Shown here: positions 1-5,028 of the stretch, piece after piece
Layout: every line of letters starts with the position of its first letter
Numbering within the stretch: the stretch's first letter is position 1
Source: Clostridia bacterium
Lineage (GTDB): Bacteria > Bacillota_A > Clostridia > Christensenellales > Borkfalkiaceae
Length of the DNA: 5,366 bases
Assembly: GCA_017621955.1 (NCBI GenBank)
Contig: JAGASB010000273.1
Span: 1 to 5,366, forward strand
Direction of reading: 5' to 3'
The notes under the pieces: generated by a model
The model's input: the letters and a program-made list of their open reading frames with translations, nothing else
The model's database searches: none
Told to the model about the DNA's origin: nothing
Made by a program: the position numbers and the translations under genes

Positions 1-11
1 AATTAAATAAA

Positions 12-179
12 TCACCAATCGTCTTTTGGCGTTAATTTTATATCATCATAATATTCAAAATAACGCTCTTTGTCAGATTTTGCACGCTCCTCCATCCATT
101 CTTCCGGATATGCGGCATCTTCTTCTTTGTTGTCGGCTTCACGCATTAAGTCGTAAAGTGTTTTTTGATACTTTGGCAT
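12..179 (-). CDS. Hypothetical acidic 55-residue protein downstream of feoB
   Basis: A short open frame starts MPKYQKTLYDLMREADNKEE and ends LTPKDDW before a TGA stop. I do not recognise a family. It is very hydrophilic, with about 17 Asp/Glu against 10 Lys/Arg, rich in Tyr and Trp, and has no signal peptide, membrane segment or cysteine, so it should be a small soluble cytoplasmic protein. The start is supported by AAAGGTGAG placed 2 nt before the ATG; the GGTGA part matches the 3' half of the Shine-Dalgarno consensus and gives normal spacing. The first 34 nt overlap the 3' end of feoB in another frame, which suggests translational coupling and co-transcription with feoAB. A role connected to iron uptake is only a guess from position. 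The frame is short, so a chance ORF is possible, but the ribosome-binding site and protein-like composition argue for a real gene. Confidence 0.66.
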   Translation of the reverse strand: MPKYQKTLYDLMREADNKEEDAAYPEEWMEERAKSDKERYFEYYDDIKLTPKDDW

Positions 180-2071
180 AACTCACCTTTCTTGCAAGCA
201 TTACAGTTTGCACAGCTTTTTGATTTCATACACTTTATACAAAAAGCGCAAACTGTTATAATTATTATACCAATAATTAAACTTAAAATCAAGCCTATTG
301 AGCTTTGAAGTAAAATTCCTAAAACATTTATAATAAACGCTACTGTATAAGCCGTTATAAAATGAAATAACAGCATGCCTATAAGCCACTTATTGCTCAC
401 AAGCTCACGCTTTGCCGTTATAATACTTGCCATACACGGCGGAGATAGCAGCACGAACGCCATAAACGCATATACCGAAAACGCACTGCTAAATAACATG
501 GTTGGGTCAGTACAAATTAAACTAATTGTTTCAACAACTGCTTCCTTTGCAAATATTCCCGATAAAACGGAAACGCTTGCTTGCCAACTTCCAAAACCAA
601 GCGGTATAAAAAGGTATCTTAGAGTGTTTCCTATTAAATATAAGAAACTTTGCTCAACTTTACCGTTTGTATATCCGCCTATTCCCACGTTTTCAAGTAT
701 CCACAACGCAACTGAAACTAAAAAAACTATTGTTCCTGCTTTTACCGTAAAATCCTTAAATTTTTCCCAAAGCACAAAGACAACGTCTTTTATAGACGGC
801 GCACGCAGAGTAGGTATTTCTAAAATAAAACTTCCACTACCCACCTTAAATGCATTAAACCGCTTTAACAACGCCCCAAACAAAACGGTGCACGTTATTG
901 ATAAAAAATACGCCGATGTTGCCACCAAGGCGCTTCCGCCAAAAAACACAGACGCAAACCATCCGAAAACGGCAGTTTTTGCCCCACAAGGCATAAACGG
1001 GGATAAAAATACCGTCATTCTTCGTTCACTAATATTTTCTATCGTGCGTGTCGACATTAATCCCGTTACAGTACAGCCACAAGACACCGTAAGTGGTATT
1101 ATAGACTTTCCACTAAGACCAAAACTTTTAAATATCCTATCTAATAAGAATGCTATTCTTGACGCATATCCACTTTCTTCAATTACAGCAAGTAGTGCAA
1201 AAAGTATCATAATTTGTGGTAAAAATGAAGATACCGTGCCTACACCTTTAATTATCGCATCGCATACTAGGTTTATTAAAAAACTAGGTACGCCATAAAT
1301 CGAAAGATAATAATCAACTTGATTTGTAATATCGTTAAAAACTGTTGCAACGTGTGAACCGAAAAAGCCACCTATCTTTGACGACAAAAAATAAATTAGC
1401 GTTATAACGCAAAAAAATATCGGCAACCCCAACATTCTATGCAACAATATATTATCTGCTTTTTGCGTAAATTTTTCAGACCGTGTTTGTTTTTTTGTTA
1501 CAATCTCACTTATATTTTGTTCAATAAACGAATAAATTTGTTTATAATCATTAAACGCTTTTTCTATTCGAATAGGTTTATTTGCTTCTTTTGCAAGTTC
1601 TATTAGTTTAGATATGTTAATATTTTTTAGTGCAGAAATTCTAACTGCCGGCACACCTAAAAGTTTTGATAAAACGTTTTCGTTTAACTTAACGTTGTTT
1701 TTTTCAAGTTCGTCCGCCATATTAATTGCAATTATAGTTGGGATATTTAGTCTTGAAAGTTCGCACGTTAAATATAAATTTCGTTCTAGATTTGTACCGT
1801 CAACAATGTTTATAACCACATCAGGTGGTGTGTTTTTCAAATAGTCTAAAACAACGCTTTCGTCCTTTGAAAACGTATTTAAAGAATATAATCCTGGTAA
1901 GTCAATAATTTTTATTGACTTGTCCTTTTTATAAACGCCTTCTTTACTTTCTGTTGTAACGCCCGTCCAATTACCTGTTTTTTGATACGTCCCCGTAAGA
2001 GTATTAAAAAGTGTAGTTTTTCCACAGTTAGGATTACCGATTAATGCAATACTTTTAATCTTCATAAACAT
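146..2071 (-). CDS. feoB: Ferrous iron transport protein B with C-terminal Cys-rich tail
   Basis: FeoB is the inner-membrane Fe2+ importer with a cytosolic GTPase domain. The N-terminal G domain is intact: G1 GNPNCGKTT (residues 12-20), switch region NWTGVTTE (34-41), G3 DLPG (57-60), G4 NMAD (117-120) and G5 SA (146-147). A short linker/GDI region follows (about 168-205), then the polytopic membrane part with the two FeoB core segments: FLPQIMILFALLAVIEESGY (283-302) through PFMPCGAK (358-365), and FAKEAVVETI (507-516) through SPPCMASI (543-550). The usual GCNVPA motif reads GCTVTG (332-337). After a last hydrophobic segment (about 592-610) the protein ends in a basic tail with seven cysteines between 608 and 632, like the small FeoB-associated Cys-rich membrane protein. 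At 641 residues it is shorter than E. coli FeoB (773). The ATG lies inside feoA (17-nt overlap) without a clear Shine-Dalgarno; a second in-frame ATG at 2065 gives MKIKSIALIGNP and is equally plausible. Confidence 0.96.
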   Translation of the reverse strand: MFMKIKSIALIGNPNCGKTTLFNTLTGTYQKTGNWTGVTTESKEGVYKKDKSIKIIDLPGLYSLNTFSKDESVVLDYLKNTPPDVVINIVDGTNLERNLYLTCELSRLNIPTIIAINMADELEKNNVKLNENVLSKLLGVPAVRISALKNINISKLIELAKEANKPIRIEKAFNDYKQIYSFIEQNISEIVTKKQTRSEKFTQKADNILLHRMLGLPIFFCVITLIYFLSSKIGGFFGSHVATVFNDITNQVDYYLSIYGVPSFLINLVCDAIIKGVGTVSSFLPQIMILFALLAVIEESGYASRIAFLLDRIFKSFGLSGKSIIPLTVSCGCTVTGLMSTRTIENISERRMTVFLSPFMPCGAKTAVFGWFASVFFGGSALVATSAYFLSITCTVLFGALLKRFNAFKVGSGSFILEIPTLRAPSIKDVVFVLWEKFKDFTVKAGTIVFLVSVALWILENVGIGGYTNGKVEQSFLYLIGNTLRYLFIPLGFGSWQASVSVLSGIFAKEAVVETISLICTDPTMLFSSAFSVYAFMAFVLLSPPCMASIITAKRELVSNKWLIGMLLFHFITAYTVAFIINVLGILLQSSIGLILSLIIGIIIITVCAFCIKCMKSKSCANCNACKKGELCQSIKKHFTT

Positions 2072-2279
2072 CTATTTTATCCGCTTCATTTTTTCTTATC
2101 GCAAGATAGAAATCTCTTACTTTAATTTCAATAGGGTCATTAAAAGGCGATAATCTTATAACAGTAACAACCGTCCCCTCTGTAACCCCCATATATGCAA
2201 GACGTGATTTGGTTTTTGCATCGCATCTTATGTGTTTTATTTTTGCACTTTGACCTATTCTTAACTGCGATAATATCAT
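2055..2279 (-). CDS. feoA: Ferrous iron transport protein A (FeoA, SH3-like)
   Basis: A 74-residue protein of normal FeoA length. It shows the family pattern throughout: an opening LSQLRIGQSAKIKHI, then SRLAYMGVTEGTVVTVI (residues 25-41), then SPFNDPIEIKV (44-54), and the closing YLAIRKNEADKIDV (58-71). FeoA is a small cytosolic SH3-like protein thought to help the FeoB GTPase or transporter work. It is the first gene of a minus-strand feoA-feoB unit, and its last 17 nt overlap feoB, so the two are likely translationally coupled. The ATG is preceded by TTAAGAATATTAATTAAT, with no recognisable Shine-Dalgarno, unlike rpoA and rplQ in this window. No upstream in-frame start is visible, and starting later would remove the conserved N-terminus. 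The promoter and Fur-like palindrome in the divergent spacer are the likely control point. Confidence 0.95.
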   Translation of the reverse strand: MILSQLRIGQSAKIKHIRCDAKTKSRLAYMGVTEGTVVTVIRLSPFNDPIEIKVRDFYLAIRKNEADKIDVYED

Positions 2280-2318
2280 ATTAATTAATATTCTTAAACA
2301 GTTGATTTTATGTGCTAA

Positions 2319-2347
2319 ATTATAATAATTATATTACACAAAAACAA
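2319..2347 (-). promoter_or_regulatory. Predicted sigma-70/sigma-A promoter of feoAB
   Basis: On the minus strand, TTGTTT (2347-2342) is followed after 17 nt by a perfect TATAAT (2324-2319). Transcription would start near the A at about 2312, leaving a 5' leader of roughly 33 nt before the feoA ATG. The -35 matches only three of six positions (TTG), and the region is AT-rich, so a chance match is possible. Its position and direction fit feoA. Confidence 0.55.
2320..2334. promoter_or_regulatory. Fur-box-like palindrome in the feoA / AEC permease divergent spacer
   Basis: TATAAT-A-ATTATA is a perfect 6-1-6 inverted repeat at 2321-2333. Read as a 7-1-7 element (2320-2334) it matches 11 of the 14 arm positions of the Fur consensus TGATAAT-N-ATTATCA. 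It covers the -10 of the predicted feoAB promoter, where a bound repressor would block polymerase. Control of feoAB by Fur-type regulators is well established in many bacteria; that this particular site is used is my inference. In a spacer this AT-rich, such a palindrome can arise by chance. Confidence 0.4.
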
Positions 2348-2363
2348 TTAATTATGATAGAAT
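2334..2363 (+). promoter_or_regulatory. Possible promoter of the AEC permease gene
   Basis: TTACAC (2334-2339) and TAGAAT (2358-2363) are separated by 18 nt on the plus strand. Transcription would start near 2370, only a few bases before the ATG at 2373. The overlapping hexamer TATGAT (2353-2358) is an alternative -10. Both are imperfect. The short or absent leader agrees with the lack of a ribosome-binding site before this gene. Confidence 0.3.
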
Positions 2364-2372
2364 GTATTTATT

Positions 2373-3341
2373 ATGGAAGCATTGCTTAATATATTAAAAA
2401 ACGTGTTGATTTTTATTGCCTTAGCAATGCCGGGTTACGTTCTCGTAAAAACAAAACTTTTAAAAACGGCAGAGTCAGGTGCACTTTCAAAACTTTTAAC
2501 TTACGTTGGTATGCCGTTCTTGATATTATCAAGCACTATTAACATTGAATTTACGGCTGAATTTACACTTACTACCGTTATAACTGCACTTGTAGGCATA
2601 ATTATTACTGTTTTAATCGTTTTATTATCCGCACCGATAACGACAAGAAATAAGAATAAAGACGACGTAAAATCAAGCAAAATGCGTGGAATAATGCGCT
2701 TTGCAATGGCATTTTCTAACAATGGATTTTTAGGTATCCCCTTAGCAATGGCGGTATTCCCCGATAAGCCGTTGGTAGTGTCAATAGTTGTAATCTTAAA
2801 CATAATTACTAATATTGGAATTTACACTTTGGGTATATATCTTATTTCTGGTGATAAGAGTATGATGAGCGCAAAAAAAGCCCTTTTTAATCCTGTACTG
2901 ATTGCTTTTATATTAGGCTTAATCTTAAATCTTATAGGCGCAAATAAAGTTATACCCGAAATAGCAGAATATTCGGCGCATCTAAAAAATATAGTTACCC
3001 CCGTTTCTATGATTATTTTAGGAATGAAAATGGCTGATATTAAACTTAGTTCGATATTTACTTCTGTATCAAACTATTACGTTTCAGCAATAAAACTTAT
3101 AGCACTACCCATTATCGCTACTGCAATAGCATTTGCTTTAACAAAAATATTCAATATTTCAACAGACTTAGTTTTAGCATTCTTTGTGGCATTCGCAATG
3201 CCTACCGCAGGACTCGCTTCAACCCTTGCCGATAATTATGGTGGCGATACTGAAAACGCTGTTATTTATACGCTTGGAACAACGGTGCTATCAATAATAA
3301 CTATTCCACTTTTATATATGCTTGTTACGTTGATTGTTTAA
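2373..3341 (+). CDS. AEC-family permease (auxin efflux carrier-like transporter)
   Basis: A 322-residue, very hydrophobic protein, the normal size for bacterial AEC permeases (membrane transport protein family, which includes malate/malonate carriers such as MleP and MdcF). About ten membrane segments can be drawn, near residues 8-26, 40-56, 66-88, 108-128, 133-157, 173-190, 205-221, 237-260, 266-284 and 297-321, split by a basic loop around 90-106. Family-typical stretches are AFSNNGFLGIPLA (113-125), NPVLIAFILGLI (173-184), PVSMIILGMKMAD (210-222) and FAMPTAGLASTLADNYGGD (274-292). Substrate cannot be told from sequence; small organic acids are the best-known cargo. It is transcribed divergently from feoAB over a 93-bp spacer and convergently with rplQ. 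No Shine-Dalgarno precedes the ATG. The ATG at 2373 is kept because it directly precedes the first membrane segment; an ATG at 2362 is out of frame. Confidence 0.9.
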   Translation: MEALLNILKNVLIFIALAMPGYVLVKTKLLKTAESGALSKLLTYVGMPFLILSSTINIEFTAEFTLTTVITALVGIIITVLIVLLSAPITTRNKNKDDVKSSKMRGIMRFAMAFSNNGFLGIPLAMAVFPDKPLVVSIVVILNIITNIGIYTLGIYLISGDKSMMSAKKALFNPVLIAFILGLILNLIGANKVIPEIAEYSAHLKNIVTPVSMIILGMKMADIKLSSIFTSVSNYYVSAIKLIALPIIATAIAFALTKIFNISTDLVLAFFVAFAMPTAGLASTLADNYGGDTENAVIYTLGTTVLSIITIPLLYMLVTLIV

Positions 3342-3357
3342 TTGCATTTAAAATTCA

Positions 3358-3420
3358 AAAACCCACTGATTAGTGGCGTAGCGATAGAGATTATTGCTAC
3401 GCCACTAATCAGTGGGTTTT
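3358..3420. terminator. Bidirectional intrinsic terminator between the AEC permease and rplQ
   Basis: A perfect 25-bp inverted repeat (arms 3358-3382 and 3396-3420) encloses a 13-nt loop, GATAGAGATTATT. The outer ends are A/T runs, so RNA from either strand forms a strong hairpin ending in a U-run: GGGTTTT on the plus strand and GGGTTTTT on the minus strand. It starts 16 nt after the permease stop and 13 nt after the rplQ stop, so it can end both convergent transcripts. Each arm also holds a small dyad: CCACT-GATT-AGTGG at 3363-3376 and CCACT-AATC-AGTGG at 3402-3415. Confidence 0.92.
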
Positions 3421-3433
3421 ACGTTGTCTTAAA

Positions 3434-3943
3434 TTAGTCAACTAATTCGATGAGTGCAACTTCTGCTGCGTCACCTTTACGAAGTCCAAGCTTGTAAATT
3501 CTTGTATATCCGCCACCTTGACCCTTTTCTTCCTTACGGTTAGCGTACTTAGGTGCGTATTCGTCAAAAATCTTTTCAATAAGAGGATACTTTATAGCCT
3601 TAGTTCTCTTTTTGAAGTCAGCTTTGCTTTCTTTGAAGCCCTTAACTTCTTGAATGTCGTTTACTAATGACATAATTTTTCTTCTTGCATTGAGCTTTTT
3701 AACGCCGTCTTTTACAAGAGTTTTTGTGCTTTCTTTACCCTTTGCATCAACAACCTTAACTTCCGTTTCAACGGTATCAGCGTAGGTGTTGACAGCAAGC
3801 GTAATAATTTTTGACACATATGCTGCAACTTCTTTTGCTCTGGCAACGGTAGTTTCAATCTTGCCGTGCCACAAAAGTGCAGATGCTTGATTTTTGATAA
3901 GTGCTATTCTCTGCGTAGCGTTTACGCCTAATTTTCTTTCCAT
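3434..3943 (-). CDS. rplQ: 50S ribosomal protein L17 (bL17), enlarged form
   Basis: bL17 is a large-subunit ribosomal protein. Recognisable family parts are the start RKLGVNATQRIALIKNQASA (3-22), the segment GKIETTVARAKEVAAYVSKIITLA (27-50), LNARRKIMSLV (84-94), LIEKIFDEYAPKYANR (121-136) and the C-terminal block GGGYTRIYKLGLRKGDAAEVALIELVD (143-169). At 169 residues it is much longer than the usual 115-130. The excess lies in two charged stretches, about 51-83 and 95-120, with a short Lys/Glu/Gly-rich addition near 137-142. The ATG follows AAGGAGGA with 8 nt after the AGGAGG core; this site is encoded by the last codons of rpoA (Lys-Glu-Asp), and only 3 nt separate the rpoA stop from the rplQ start, so translation is probably coupled. 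It is the last gene of the alpha operon here and is followed at once by the terminator. Confidence 0.97.
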   Translation of the reverse strand: MERKLGVNATQRIALIKNQASALLWHGKIETTVARAKEVAAYVSKIITLAVNTYADTVETEVKVVDAKGKESTKTLVKDGVKKLNARRKIMSLVNDIQEVKGFKESKADFKKRTKAIKYPLIEKIFDEYAPKYANRKEEKGQGGGYTRIYKLGLRKGDAAEVALIELVD

Positions 3944-3946
3944 TGT

Positions 3947-4900
3947 TTAGTCCTCCTTGTCCTGTAACTTCAAGCCGTAGCTTTCAAGTTTATAAATAAC
4001 TTCGTCGAGCGATTTTTTGCCCAAGTTACGGACTTTAAGCATATCGTCTTCGGTTTTCTTTGTTAAATCTTCAACGGTGTGAATATTCGCTCTCTTTAAG
4101 CAGTTGTATGAACGTACTGATAAATCCATTTCTTCAATGGTCATTTCAAGTATCTTCAACTGTTTGTCAATTTCCGGCGGAACAAGGATTCCTATGTTGC
4201 CAAGTTCTGATAAAGAAACGAACATTCTAATGTGTTCTTCCATAATTTTTGCAGCAAGACTAACGATATCTTTACCAGAGAATGCTCCGTTCGTCCAAAC
4301 TTCAAGCGTAAGTTTGTCAAAGTCAACGCTTTGACCAACACGTGTTGCTGTTACGTTGTAGCTTACCTTTTTAACGGGTGTATAGATACTGTCGATTGCA
4401 ATGTTGTCTATAATGTCCGTTTTGTGTTCGTCAGCGCCTTGATAACCACGACCTCTGCCAACGGTAAGTTCCATATCAATCTTGCCACCTTCATCGATGG
4501 TGCAAATGTATTGGTCGGGATTTAATATTTCCATATCAGCTTCACAAGTAATGTCGCCAGCTTTAACAACGGCAGGACCTTCTTTTACAAGCTTAACGGT
4601 CTTTTTATAATCCTTGTCCATACAAGTAGATTTTATTGCCACACACTTCAAGTTCAAGATGATTTCGGTTACGTCCTCTTTAACCATCGGAACAGCCGAA
4701 AATTCGTGTTTAATGCCTAATTCTTCTGCAAACTTAATGTTTTGAATAGCAACACCTGGAAGTGCGGATAACAAAATTCTTCTTAAAGCGTTACCAAGCG
4801 TTAAGCCAAAACCTTTTTCTAACGGTTCAACTACAACTTTTGCGTAACTTCTGTCTTCACTTTCTTCCACTGCTATTTTCGGCATTTCAATTTCCATCAT
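3947..4900 (-). CDS. rpoA: DNA-directed RNA polymerase subunit alpha
   Basis: A full-length alpha subunit of 317 residues (family about 310-330). The N-terminal domain (about 1-235) dimerises and assembles the polymerase; it carries the signature GFGLTLGNALRRILLSALPG (30-49), GRGRGYQ (148-154), TPVKKVSYNVTATRVGQ (174-190) and the LTLEVWTNGA region (197-206). A linker near 236-250 leads to the C-terminal domain (about 252-313), which contacts UP-element DNA and activators. There LSVRSYNCLKRA (260-271) contains Arg263 and Asn266, equivalent to the DNA-binding Arg265 and Asn268 of E. coli, and NLGKKSL (292-298) is the second binding loop. A strong AGGAGGT lies 9-10 nt before the ATG at 4900; the next codon is also ATG (4897), so the start may be one residue shorter. 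It sits 128 bp after rpsD, in a gap with its own likely signals, and overlaps the rplQ ribosome-binding site. Confidence 0.98.
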   Translation of the reverse strand: MMEIEMPKIAVEESEDRSYAKVVVEPLEKGFGLTLGNALRRILLSALPGVAIQNIKFAEELGIKHEFSAVPMVKEDVTEIILNLKCVAIKSTCMDKDYKKTVKLVKEGPAVVKAGDITCEADMEILNPDQYICTIDEGGKIDMELTVGRGRGYQGADEHKTDIIDNIAIDSIYTPVKKVSYNVTATRVGQSVDFDKLTLEVWTNGAFSGKDIVSLAAKIMEEHIRMFVSLSELGNIGILVPPEIDKQLKILEMTIEEMDLSVRSYNCLKRANIHTVEDLTKKTEDDMLKVRNLGKKSLDEVIYKLESYGLKLQDKED

Positions 4901-4910
4901 AAGAAAATTA

Positions 4911-4917
4911 CCTCCTA
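4911..4917 (-). promoter_or_regulatory. Strong Shine-Dalgarno of rpoA, overlapped by the stop of a short upstream frame
   Basis: On the minus strand TAGGAGG lies 10 nt before the rpoA ATG. It contains a full AGGAGG core at optimal spacing. Its first three bases are also the TAG stop of a 27-codon frame that begins at 4998, an arrangement that could couple translation of that frame to rpoA. Confidence 0.85.
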
Positions 4918-5003
4918 AAAAATAGTTTCGATATAGATTATTGCGGGAATTCTTGTCAAAGCGTGGAAAACCTTAACTTTCCCCCCGCAAAAATCCATCG
5001 AAA
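4917..5003 (-). promoter_or_regulatory. Structured rpsD-rpoA leader: three nested stems and a U-run (candidate attenuator or protein-binding site)
   Basis: Three inverted repeats nest in the gap. The outer stem is TTTCGAT/ATCGAAA (4926-4932 with 4997-5003, 7 bp), the middle stem is TTGCGGG/CCCGCAA (4941-4947 with 4984-4990, 7 bp), and the inner one is GGAAA/TTTCC (4965-4969 with 4978-4982, 5 bp, 8-nt loop). In the transcript (minus strand) the outer stem is followed by CUA and six U, directly before the rpoA ribosome-binding site. This resembles an imperfect terminator or attenuator, or a ribosomal-protein binding site such as those used for autoregulation by S4. Known S4 leader elements lie elsewhere (before rpsM in E. 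coli, before rpsD in Bacillus), so the link to S4 is speculation; the repeats themselves are read directly. Confidence 0.45.
4930..4959 (-). promoter_or_regulatory. Possible internal promoter for rpoA-rplQ
   Basis: A perfect -35 hexamer TTGACA (4959-4954, minus strand) is followed after 18 nt by TATATC (4935-4930), a four-of-six match to the -10. Transcription would begin near 4923, just before the AGGAGG, giving a leader of about 24 nt. It would let alpha and L17 be made apart from the upstream ribosomal genes. It lies inside the nested-stem region, so selection on the two signals would overlap. Confidence 0.4.
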
Positions 5004-5028
5004 ATTTATAAATTTTATTTTTTTTTAA

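Noticed and set aside
201..389. 62-codon minus-strand open frame
   Set aside because: Out-of-frame reading of the feoB 3' end with an atypical Tyr/Asn-rich product.
375..1298. 307-codon plus-strand open frame
   Set aside because: It lies fully antisense to feoB, which has unmistakable family motifs; the translation is Thr/Lys/Asn/Pro-rich without any recognisable domain and has no ribosome-binding site.
1614..1844. 76-codon plus-strand open frame
   Set aside because: Antisense to the well-conserved FeoB GTPase domain; no translation signal.
2501..2803. 100-codon minus-strand open frame
   Set aside because: Antisense to the AEC permease, which has the correct family motifs; low-complexity composition expected from a reversed membrane protein.
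4104..4525. Overlapping plus-strand open frames of 76 and 97 codons
   Set aside because: Both are antisense to rpoA, with no family resemblance and no translation signals.
5001..5026. 16-nt AT-only palindrome (5001-5016) and a run of nine T (5018-5026)
   Set aside because: Composition alone easily produces both; the stem would be very weak, and on the transcribed strand the run is A, placed before the palindrome, so it is not a terminator for rpsD.
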